Assembly (NCBI GenBank): GCA_964575975.1
Contig: CAZNTU010000218.1
Coordinates: 1-9,610 of the forward strand
Reading direction: 5' to 3'
Length of the DNA: 9,610 nt
Source: G963674505 sp964575975
GTDB taxonomy: Bacteria; Desulfobacterota; Desulfobacteria; Desulfobacterales; SKZT01
Below, one piece after another: positions 1-6,686 of this stretch. The stretch's first letter is position 1; every line of letters starts with the position of its first letter. The position numbers were made by a program, and so were the translations under genes. Under the pieces are notes generated by a model that was not told the DNA's origin, ran no database searches, and worked only from the letters and a program-made list of their open reading frames with translations.

Positions 1-9
1 AGGTATAGA

Positions 10-1893
10 ATGAGCGGATACATCGTATTTTTAGCGCTGCTGGGCGTCTACTTGTCCGTCCTGGTGGCGAAAGGGCTCTATTTTACCGGAAAACAACGGA
101 CGATCACCGATTTCTGGCTGGCCGGACGTCGGATCGGGGCTGTAGCCACCGGCTTTTCGGCTGCCGCTTCGTGGCTCACCGCAGGAGCGTTGCTGGCGGT
201 CGTAGGGTTTTTCATGCTCTCGGGCATGGGCTCCGTCTGGGGGTTCGTCGCTCCCAACATTCTGGCGCTGCTGATCATCGCCCTTTTGGTGAAGCGCATC
301 AAGCATCTTCCATCCATCACGCAGCCGGAGCTTCTGGAGCAGCGTTACGGAAAGGGCTTGCGCGCGCCGGTGGCGGTAGTCATCGGAATTGTGATGATTC
401 TTTTCGCCGTGGCCGACATCAAGGGGTTCGCCTTTCTGCTCCAGGTTTACTATGGGCTGAGTCCCGCTTGGGCCGCTGTCATCGTCGCCGGGTCGGTATC
501 CTTGTACGTCACCCTTGGCGGATTGTCCGCAGTGGTATGGACCGATTTGGTTCAATATATCTTCCTGGCGGCGTTCGCGGTGTCCATGGCGGTCGCGACT
601 TCGTCCGCGGCCATGAACCTGCCGGAAACCCCGACGGCGTCTTTCGGAGATCTGTTGACCGGCACTCCGGACGGCTGGTGGAATCCTTTTACCATCGGTA
701 TGCCAATGGTGGCGATATTCTGCCTGGCGATCATACCGGGTTGGATCTCCGAGCAGGACCCTTGGCAAAGGGTATGGGCCGCGCGAAACGAATCGGCGGC
801 GCGACGCGGCATGGTCCTGGGCTCGTTTTTAATTCTGGTGGTTTTCGGCGCGTGCGCCGTAATTTCCATCGCCCTGAGCCGCCTCCATCCGGAGATCGCG
901 GCCATGGGCTTTCCTGCGGGTATGGCCAAGGCGGAACCCGCGCTGCTCCACTTTATCCGCGACGGCGGCTTTTCCGATTTCACCGTCGCGCTGACCGCCA
1001 TCGGTTTAGCGGCGGCGGCCATGAGCTGCGCCGACACGTTCGCGACCTCCGGCGCGTCCTGCCTGTCCCGCGACATCTACCAGCGCTATATCAGACCGGA
1101 CGCCACCATGGCCCAAACGCTGCGGGCGAACCGGATCTCGGTGCTAGTCATCGTGCTGGCGGCCACGGCGGCCTCTTTCGTCATCGACAGCATCGTCGAC
1201 GCCATCCATATCGCCACATTCATCGCGAGCGCCGCGTATTTCTTCCCCCTGATGGGCGGCCTTTACTGGAAGCGCGCCACTCGCCACGGCGCCCTGTCGG
1301 CCATGGTACTGGGGGGCGCGGTCCAGATCGCGCTGGTGGCTATCGATCTGGCGAAAACCCCGCCCATGGCGCCATCGTTCCTGGAAACTTTGCATCCGAT
1401 CATGACGGGCCACGGGGTGATCGCGGGAATGGGGCTGAGCGCGACCGCTTTCATCGTAGTTTCCCTGGTTACAAAGCCGGTGGAACCGATGCGGCTGGCC
1501 CCGTTCTTCCCGAACGCGGCGGAACTTTCGCAGGCCCTGGAAAAAGCGGTAGACACGGAATCGCCCGAATACCGGCAGTTTCTATGCCGGTTGAGCGCCC
1601 GAACGGTCGGCGACCGTACGCAGCTTCACCTGACCCACCAATGGGGTACGGAAGTCGACTGGAAGACGTTTGTGGAACGGCTGCAAGAAAATTGCCCGAT
1701 CTGGGTCTCCCCGGCCGGGATCGACTCGGTGTACCGCATGGCTCGTCCCGACATGCTGGCTTGCGTCACCCTGACCCGAGGCGCGGACGAACGCGAGCTG
1801 TGGTTCAAGGCAGAACCGAGCAACGGGGCCGCCGCCGAACTCCGTCGGGAGATGTTCGTCGCCCTTCAAGAGGTCGCTTCGAGCAACCGTTGA
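10..1893 (+). CDS. Sodium:solute symporter (SSS family) with C-terminal soluble extension
   Basis: 627 residues. This is a predicted inner-membrane secondary transporter that would use a Na+ gradient to import a small solute; the substrate cannot be read from the sequence. The first ~490 residues are a run of hydrophobic segments in the order expected of the SSS/PutP family. The N-terminal pattern TDFWLAGRR is followed by FSAAASWLTAG, the family's discontinuous sodium-site helix. The later segment AAAMSCADTFATSGAS followed by SRDIY (about residues 335-359) matches the second sodium-site helix. Where PutP and vSGLT have a second Ser/Thr, this protein appears to have Cys340, based on alignment from memory. 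Residues ~495-627 form a polar region with no membrane segments, beyond the usual family core. The ATG at 10 has AGG at 1-3, but the window edge prevents judging its operon context. Family call is strong; substrate unknown. Confidence 0.9.
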   Translation: MSGYIVFLALLGVYLSVLVAKGLYFTGKQRTITDFWLAGRRIGAVATGFSAAASWLTAGALLAVVGFFMLSGMGSVWGFVAPNILALLIIALLVKRIKHLPSITQPELLEQRYGKGLRAPVAVVIGIVMILFAVADIKGFAFLLQVYYGLSPAWAAVIVAGSVSLYVTLGGLSAVVWTDLVQYIFLAAFAVSMAVATSSAAMNLPETPTASFGDLLTGTPDGWWNPFTIGMPMVAIFCLAIIPGWISEQDPWQRVWAARNESAARRGMVLGSFLILVVFGACAVISIALSRLHPEIAAMGFPAGMAKAEPALLHFIRDGGFSDFTVALTAIGLAAAAMSCADTFATSGASCLSRDIYQRYIRPDATMAQTLRANRISVLVIVLAATAASFVIDSIVDAIHIATFIASAAYFFPLMGGLYWKRATRHGALSAMVLGGAVQIALVAIDLAKTPPMAPSFLETLHPIMTGHGVIAGMGLSATAFIVVSLVTKPVEPMRLAPFFPNAAELSQALEKAVDTESPEYRQFLCRLSARTVGDRTQLHLTHQWGTEVDWKTFVERLQENCPIWVSPAGIDSVYRMARPDMLACVTLTRGADERELWFKAEPSNGAAAELRREMFVALQEVASSNR

Positions 1894-1896
1894 AGA

Positions 1897-1946
1897 AGTG
1901 CGAATGGGTTCGTGATCGCAATCGGAGATCCGGTCCCATTCGCACT
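1897..1946. terminator. Long inverted repeat between convergent genes, possible bidirectional terminator
   Basis: A perfect 12-bp inverted repeat (AGTGCGAATGGG at 1897-1908 with its complement at 1935-1946) encloses a 26-base loop. It begins four bases after the symporter stop and ends nine bases before the stop of the convergent thioesterase gene. The + strand reads CTCTTTAT after the stem and the - strand reads TCTTCAA, so the U-tracts are poor. The position between two convergent genes is what supports a termination role. Confidence 0.55.
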
Positions 1947-1955
1947 CTTTATGGC

Positions 1956-2378
1956 CTAAGCCTTGCTTAGTTTGGCGGCCACCTTGGAATTGAACTTCTC
2001 CGCATCGATCACAAACCGCTCGTGCGTCCCTTCCGAGATTTTCTCTACTCCATCTTCGCCAACGAGAGAGAAAACGAGTTTGCGTCCTTCGACCTTTTCC
2101 AACCTTCCTCTAACCGTTACGGTCAGTCCGGGAGGTGTCGCGGCCAAATGGCTCAGATATACGCCGATACCCACGGTCTGCTGCCTGGGCCAATCGATAT
2201 GCGGATTTACGGCTTGAATGCAGGCCCACTCGAAAAGCCCGACCATATAGCCTGTGGCAAGCACCTTCGGCATGACCCGGAACTCGGGAGATTCAGGGTA
2301 AAGGTTGGGCACTGTCTTGTTTTCCGGGACTCTGTATTTGAACTCAAAAGTCAAACCCGGTTTCAACGAGTCCTTCAT
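1956..2378 (-). CDS. FlK-like hot-dog-fold acyl-CoA thioesterase
   Basis: 140 residues, a predicted cytoplasmic thioesterase hydrolysing a short acyl-CoA. It closely follows the fluoroacetyl-CoA thioesterase FlK of Streptomyces cattleya: the opening MKD, KTVPNLYPESPEF (21-33), ATGYMVGLFEWAC (41-53), HLAATPPGLTVTV (77-89), GTHER (117-121) and EKFNSKV (127-133). The FlK catalytic residues known from the literature are matched at Thr42, Glu50 and His77 (His76 in FlK, one residue inserted here), with Gly70 and Arg121 also retained. FlK's gating Phe36 is Met36 here, so fluoroacetyl-CoA may not be the substrate. The ATG at 2378 has an excellent ribosome-binding site (AAGGAGGTGG, ~3 bases upstream). 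The gene is divergent from a LysR regulator, a likely controller. Thioesterase call is strong; physiological substrate unknown. Confidence 0.88.
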   Translation of the reverse strand: MKDSLKPGLTFEFKYRVPENKTVPNLYPESPEFRVMPKVLATGYMVGLFEWACIQAVNPHIDWPRQQTVGIGVYLSHLAATPPGLTVTVRGRLEKVEGRKLVFSLVGEDGVEKISEGTHERFVIDAEKFNSKVAAKLSKA

Positions 2379-2408
2379 AAGCCACCTCCTTGCTCGATGT
2401 TGTTTTCC

Positions 2409-2459
2409 GCAAATATTTCAGATATGTTTGCATAAGACAAATTAAATCGTTTAATGCAA
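2409..2459. promoter_or_regulatory. Divergent promoter/operator region between thioesterase and LysR genes
   Basis: The centre is a perfect palindrome, ATTAAATCGTTTAAT (2441-2455), which fits the LysR-family T-N11-A box. It lies between an outer inverted repeat, TTGCAT (2428-2433) and ATGCAA (2454-2459). The left TTGCAT with TTTAAT (2450-2455, 16-bp spacer) makes a + strand promoter for the regulator. The right arm read leftwards (TTGCAT) with TCTTAT (2437-2432, 16-bp spacer) makes a weaker promoter for the thioesterase. A second partial dyad, GCAAA (2409-2413) with TTTGC (2427-2431), lies beside it. Promoter boxes are read by eye. Confidence 0.55.
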
Positions 2460-2482
2460 CTCATTAGAAAGGCTTATGGGAA

Positions 2483-3379
2483 ATGGAATGGCAGCAGGTA
2501 TTGGGGTTCTATCATGTGGTCAGGTTTGGAAGCTTTACCAAGGCGGCCGATGCGACTTTCCGGACCCAATCGGCACTGAGTCAGCAGATCAAATCGTTGG
2601 AAGACGAATTGGATTGCCGGCTTATCGAGAGAGTTGGCAAACGAAGGCTCCAGCTGACGTCGGCGGGAGAAAGGTTTTTCAAATTTTCCGAATCCATAAT
2701 CGAAGAGTATGGTCGATTGACCGAAGACCTCGACGAGATAAAAGGTTTTCCCAAAGGCCGGTTGAAAACAGCCGCCCCGTTTACAACCCTGTATCACTTG
2801 TTTCCGGAAGTTGTTCGGCGCTATGTGCGCGATTATCCACATGTGGAGTTGACGATACTCGACAGACCACAAGAAGCCGTAATTTCCCTGGCGAGGAATG
2901 GGGACATCGATTTTGGATTCGGCCTCGAATCCGAGATTCCAAAGGACTTGGCTGCAGTACGCTGGAAAAAGGTGGAGACGGTAGTCATGGTTCCAAAGGG
3001 CCATCAGCTCACGGAAACGAAGGAACTCTCCTTCGATCGAATAGCCCGCTTCCCGCTTATCTTACCTCCTAAAAGCCTTAAGCGAACTTTTCGAAACCGA
3101 TTGGAGCAAGGTTTTCGCAAATGCGGCGTTGATTATCGGATTGTGATGGAATCATCGAATGTCGAACTAAGCTCCTTGTATGTCGAGATGGGACTCGGCA
3201 TATCTTTTGCGACGATAATAAAAGATCTGCCCGCACTGAAGGATAGGGGGCTGGAATTTCTGAGAATGGAAATATTCGAACCTGACTACATCGCTTTGAT
3301 CATGAGGAAGGACAAAAAGCTTGCCGAGTACAAGAAAGGTTTTATAAGGATGCTGATTGGTGGTTCTATTCCGGAATAG
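2483..3379 (+). CDS. LysR-type transcriptional regulator
   Basis: 298 residues, normal length for the family. The N-terminal winged helix-turn-helix is clear: FYHVVRFGSFTKAAD (9-23), then QSALSQQIKSLEDELDCRLIER (~29-50) and LTSAGERFF, the LysR DNA-binding signature. Residues ~90-298 look like the effector-binding substrate-binding-protein domain; the stretch LYHLFPEVVRRYVRDYPHVEL resembles the CysB/CysL subgroup start of that domain. The ligand cannot be inferred. The ATG at 2483 has AAAGG ten bases upstream; an out-of-frame ATG at 2476 leads to a non-conserved frame. It is divergent from the FlK-like thioesterase and probably regulates it and itself through the palindrome between them. The codons look more AT-rich than in the symporter. 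Confidence 0.93.
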   Translation: MEWQQVLGFYHVVRFGSFTKAADATFRTQSALSQQIKSLEDELDCRLIERVGKRRLQLTSAGERFFKFSESIIEEYGRLTEDLDEIKGFPKGRLKTAAPFTTLYHLFPEVVRRYVRDYPHVELTILDRPQEAVISLARNGDIDFGFGLESEIPKDLAAVRWKKVETVVMVPKGHQLTETKELSFDRIARFPLILPPKSLKRTFRNRLEQGFRKCGVDYRIVMESSNVELSSLYVEMGLGISFATIIKDLPALKDRGLEFLRMEIFEPDYIALIMRKDKKLAEYKKGFIRMLIGGSIPE

Positions 3380-3398
3380 AGACCGGGTATTTTCGACA

Positions 3399-3426
3399 TT
3401 GCAAAATCAATAAAAATCCTTATATT
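3399..3426 (+). promoter_or_regulatory. Sigma-70-type promoter candidate for the recombination cassette
   Basis: TTGCAA (3399-3404), a 16-bp spacer and TATATT (3421-3426) in an AT-rich stretch just after the LysR gene. Transcription would start near 3433, giving a leader of about 110 bases before the ATG at 3542. That leader contains the terminator at 3484-3520. Sequence match only; read by eye. Confidence 0.5.
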
Positions 3427-3483
3427 GTCATTTCCCGACCACATGACGTTGTAGGGGTAGCAGACAACAAAATCAACCCTGCC

Positions 3484-3520
3484 AAGAGGACTGTGGACCG
3501 AACCGGGTCCCGTCCTTTTT
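3484..3520 (+). terminator. Intrinsic terminator just upstream of the cassette's first start codon
   Basis: A two-part stem: AGGAC (3487-3491) pairs with GTCCT (3512-3516), and GGACC (3495-3499) pairs with GGTCC (3506-3510). A small internal loop separates the two parts and a six-base loop caps them. A run of Ts follows (3516-3520), some of which can extend the outer stem. It could end the LysR transcript. However, only ~21 bases separate it from the next ATG, too few for another promoter, so it also lies in the leader of the next gene and may act as an attenuator. Confidence 0.65.
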
Positions 3521-3541
3521 GCTTTATGAAGGAATATATTC

Positions 3542-4486
3542 ATGTCAGAGACGCAAAAACACGAGCAAGTAAAAAACGTCGAAATGGCGCCGTCTTCGGA
3601 GATGCTGGAGCAAGGCTTTGAATCGCCCATGATTTCCAGGTCGCCCATGGACCTTCCCGTCGAAGGCTTCACGCAAGCGCTCAACCGTAGAGAGGAGAAC
3701 CGGAAGGCCCTTGTGAAATGGATACAGGACAATCTGGTTCAGGGGGTCGATTTCGGCCGAATCCATGTCGCGGGCAAGGAGAAATGTTCGTATGCGCGGG
3801 AGGAGAGGACCCGGCAGTGCGACAACAAATACCACTGGAGCAAACCTTCGCTCTGGAAGCCGGGAGCCGAGAAGATCTGCGGAATGTTGGGTCTTGTCCC
3901 GCGATTCCCCAACTTGAAGGAATACGAGCATGCGGTCCTGCGCGGGGAGGATATCAGAACGATAATTCTCAAATGCGAACTGAATACTCCGTCCGGCTTT
4001 GTCGCGGCCGAGGGTACCGGCGCCAGGCGAGTCGCCCAGGACAAAGGCGATATCAACAAGTCATTGAAGATGAGCGAAAAATCCGCCCATATCGACGCGA
4101 CTCTTCGCGTAGCAGGGCTCTCCGAGATCTTCACGCAGGATTTGGAGGACATGGTCAACGAGGACAAGGGCCAAGCTTCCATTCAGCACGATGCGATTCC
4201 TTCCGAGGACAATGAGCAAACGGGAGAGGACCACGCCATAGATGACGGCTCTCGTACTGGAATCCCGGAAGGCGGCAACGGAGGCGATTCGCCGGGCAAT
4301 GGCTCTTCCCAAAAGCTGACCGGCAAGCAGTATAACTACATTTTGAAACTTTGGGAGGAGACCGGACGAAGCACGGACGAGTTGGACGCCCGCTGCGTGG
4401 AGGTGTACGGAGCATCGACAGCGTATCTCACGAGAAGAGACGCTTCGAGCCTGATCGAGAGGCTGCTGAAGAAATCCGCTCGCTAA
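3542..4486 (+). CDS. Phage-type DNA recombination protein, possible single-strand annealing protein
   Basis: 314 residues. I recognise this as a protein type seen in phage early regions. Its core pattern is a helix followed by QGVDFGRI (67-74), KPSLWKPGAEKICGMLGL (101-118), then NKSLKMSEKSAHIDATLRVAGLSEIFTQDLED (172-203, cited by position). The K..EK.A..DA.LR..GLS pattern recalls the Rad52-like annealing proteins, but that is inference. Residues ~204-257 are an acidic, Gly/Ser-rich linker. Residues 258-312 (KLTGKQYNYILKL to SSLIERLLKK) form a separate small helical domain often found at the C terminus of phage recombination proteins. Start at ATG 3542 with AAGGA eight bases upstream. The neighbouring SbcC-like ATPase and MBL hydrolase support a DNA-end processing or annealing role. 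The exact family is uncertain. Confidence 0.7.
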   Translation: MSETQKHEQVKNVEMAPSSEMLEQGFESPMISRSPMDLPVEGFTQALNRREENRKALVKWIQDNLVQGVDFGRIHVAGKEKCSYAREERTRQCDNKYHWSKPSLWKPGAEKICGMLGLVPRFPNLKEYEHAVLRGEDIRTIILKCELNTPSGFVAAEGTGARRVAQDKGDINKSLKMSEKSAHIDATLRVAGLSEIFTQDLEDMVNEDKGQASIQHDAIPSEDNEQTGEDHAIDDGSRTGIPEGGNGGDSPGNGSSQKLTGKQYNYILKLWEETGRSTDELDARCVEVYGASTAYLTRRDASSLIERLLKKSAR

Positions 4487-4508
4487 TGCGGGACAACTCG
4501 GAAAGCGC

Positions 4509-4541
4509 AAGGAAGGCGTATTGATCGCGCCTTCCTTTTTT
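4509..4541 (+). terminator. Strong intrinsic terminator between cassette genes 1 and 2
   Basis: A 10-bp perfect stem (AAGGAAGGCG at 4509-4518 with its complement at 4528-4537), a nine-base loop and a T-run through 4541. It begins 22 bases after the stop of the first gene and ends ~70 bases before the ATPase ATG. This is a textbook rho-independent terminator, and it shows that the upstream in-frame TTG at 4521 is not the ATPase start. Confidence 0.85.
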
Positions 4542-4610
4542 CATGCGCACGAAACGGAATCCAAAACCGTAGCGACGAAAACACAAGATGTCCGGGGAGA
4601 ACAATACGGC

Positions 4611-6686
4611 ATGAAACGAGTCATACTGAAACAGCTTCGGCTGCTAAACTTCAAGGGGATAACGGAATTTGTCCTGGAGCCGGACGTGTCCGCGATATCG
4701 GTCCTGGGAGACAACGCCACGGGCAAGACTACGCTTTTCGACGGTTTCTGCTGGCTCTTGTTCGGCAAGGATTCCCAAAACAGCGCGAATTTCGACATAA
4801 AGACCCTCGACGAGACCGGCGAGCCGGTACACGGCCTGGAACACGCGGTCGAGGCTGTACTTGCAGTGGACGGCGAGGACTTGTCGCTTAAAAAAGTCTA
4901 CGCCGAGAAATGGATCAAAACGAAAGGGTCGGCGACTGCCGAATTCGACGGCCATACCGTCGACCATTACGTCGACGGCGTCCCCTCGAAGAAAAAGGAG
5001 TTCGACGAAGCAGTCAAGAGCGTCTGCGGCGGCGATCTCTTCTGCCTGCTCGCCAATCCGCGCTGCTTCAACGAAACGTTGCACTGGCGGAAAAGACGCG
5101 ATCTTCTTTTGTCGGTTTGCGGCGACATTTCCGACGCCGATGTAGTCGAGTCCGACGACCGACTCGCCGCTCTTCCGGAAATTATAGGCAAGCGCAGTCC
5201 AGAGGACCACCGAAAGATCGTCAAGGCCGGACTCGCGGAAATCGACCGGGAATTGGCGAAGATCCCGGTCCGGATCGACGAGGCGCTGAAGTCCGTCGCC
5301 GAAACCGATTCCGAGGAAGCCGTTAAATCGGCCTTGGAAACCGCCCGGGCGGACAGGGCGAAAAAGGCCGAGGAGCTTTTCCTGGTAGAATCCGGCGGCG
5401 AGGCGGCGGCCGTCAGGAAGGCGCTGGCCGAGATCGGTGCGAAGGTCGCCGAAAGGGAAAACGCGATTTACCAGGCCGGGAAGATCGCGGTTCGGGCCGG
5501 AGACACGAGACGGCGAAAGCTGAGAGACGCCTTCGACAAGGCCGAGGACGAGATGCATTCCCGCGACCGGACAATCAAGCGCTTGATCGACGACATCAAG
5601 CTCGCCAGGACCGACTTGCCGAAGCTCGAAAGGAAAACGAACGCCTTGCGGGCAGACTGGCAAAAGGTCAACGGCAGGTCCATGCCTGAATTCAAGATCG
5701 AAACCGAGTGCCCGACGTGCGGGCAACGGCTCCCGGAAGAAAAAGCAGAAGCCGCCCGAAAGGCTTTCGTCGAGAAGTTCAACGCGGAAAAGGCCAAGGA
5801 CCTCGCGGCGATTTCCGCCGAGGGAAAAGAGGTCAAGAGACTCCGCGAAAAGGTCAAGGGCGGTATGGACAAGATGGAGGAGCGGATCGCGGCCCTGGAG
5901 TTCGAAAAGCTGTCCGCCGCCGAGTCCCTCGCCCGGGCGAAAAAAGATCTCGAAGAGATCGATTCGAAACGGACCGAAGAAGCGGAGCGACCGGAGGATC
6001 CGGAACTCGAAAAACTCGGGGAAGAAAGTCGAGCCTTGGCCGAAAAGCTCGACGTCCTGAAGGAAGGAGCGAAGGGAGACGCCGGCAGGATTCGCGGCGA
6101 AATCGCGGAAATCGACGCAGAGACGGAGAAGCTCCGGAGCGAACTTCTAAAGATCGAGACCAACAAGAAGATCGCGGAGAGGATCGAAGCCCTAAAAAAC
6201 GAAGAGCGCATTCTCGCGGCCGACTACGAAAAGCGCGAAGGCGAACTCTACCTGATGGATCGATTCGTCCGGACGAAGGTCCGGATGCTCGAGGAGAAAA
6301 TCGACTCGAAATTCCAACTGGTCCGATTCAGGTTGTTCAAGGAGCAAATCAACGGGAGTCTCGAGGAGTGCTGCGAGGCGACCTGCAACGGAGTTCCCTA
6401 CGCCAGCATGAACAACGGCGCCCGGATCAACGTCGGCCTGGACGTTTGCAACACTCTTTCGAAGCACTATGGGATTGCTGTGCCCATTTTCGTGGACAAC
6501 GCGGAGTCCGTATCCCGGCTGATCGACACCGAGGGCCAGCAAATCAGGCTGGTTGTAAGCCCCGAACACAAATCTTTGACTGTAGGAGCGGACGCTCCGT
6601 TCGACGAAGAGGCCGACCCCTTGGCCGAAGCTTGGAGGGACCCGGAGGTCGCCGATCATGTCGAGGCAGGGAAGCCTCCGTTCTGA
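4611..6686 (+). CDS. SbcC/Rad50-like AAA ATPase, phage type, with zinc hook
   Basis: 691 residues from ATG 4611 (GGGGAGA ten bases upstream). A predicted ABC/SMC-type DNA-end ATPase. The N-terminal half-domain begins LRLLNFKGI and carries Walker A GDNATGKTT (33-41). Residues ~190-570 are Lys/Glu/Ala-rich heptad-like coiled coil, interrupted near the middle by Cys367-Pro-Thr-Cys370, the CxxC zinc hook by which Rad50-type proteins dimerise. The C-terminal half has MNNGARINVGLDV (600-612) in place of the canonical LSGG signature, and Walker B PIFVDNAESV (625-634) with Asp629 and Glu632 rather than adjacent Asp-Glu. Similar FxDNAESV forms are usual in the phage-encoded branch of this family. At 691 residues it is shorter than cellular SbcC. 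The stop overlaps the start of the MBL gene (TGATG). A longer frame opens at TTG 4521 but lies in a terminator hairpin. ATPase class strong; biological role inferred. Confidence 0.88.
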   Translation: MKRVILKQLRLLNFKGITEFVLEPDVSAISVLGDNATGKTTLFDGFCWLLFGKDSQNSANFDIKTLDETGEPVHGLEHAVEAVLAVDGEDLSLKKVYAEKWIKTKGSATAEFDGHTVDHYVDGVPSKKKEFDEAVKSVCGGDLFCLLANPRCFNETLHWRKRRDLLLSVCGDISDADVVESDDRLAALPEIIGKRSPEDHRKIVKAGLAEIDRELAKIPVRIDEALKSVAETDSEEAVKSALETARADRAKKAEELFLVESGGEAAAVRKALAEIGAKVAERENAIYQAGKIAVRAGDTRRRKLRDAFDKAEDEMHSRDRTIKRLIDDIKLARTDLPKLERKTNALRADWQKVNGRSMPEFKIETECPTCGQRLPEEKAEAARKAFVEKFNAEKAKDLAAISAEGKEVKRLREKVKGGMDKMEERIAALEFEKLSAAESLARAKKDLEEIDSKRTEEAERPEDPELEKLGEESRALAEKLDVLKEGAKGDAGRIRGEIAEIDAETEKLRSELLKIETNKKIAERIEALKNEERILAADYEKREGELYLMDRFVRTKVRMLEEKIDSKFQLVRFRLFKEQINGSLEECCEATCNGVPYASMNNGARINVGLDVCNTLSKHYGIAVPIFVDNAESVSRLIDTEGQQIRLVVSPEHKSLTVGADAPFDEEADPLAEAWRDPEVADHVEAGKPPF

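Noticed and set aside
171..1970. 599-residue + strand frame inside the symporter gene
   Set aside because: An Arg/Gly/His-rich out-of-frame shadow of a GC-rich gene, without membrane segments or motifs.
4521..4610. Longer N terminus for the SbcC-like ATPase from TTG 4521
   Set aside because: The TTG lies inside the loop of a strong terminator, and the added residues do not resemble the family; ATG 4611 with GGGGAGA gives the expected LRLLNFKG opening.
4644..5726. Long antisense frames opposite the ATPase (360 residues here, also 5468-6211)
   Set aside because: Typical shadows of GC-rich, Lys/Glu-rich coding sequence; Arg/Ser-rich composition and no domain.
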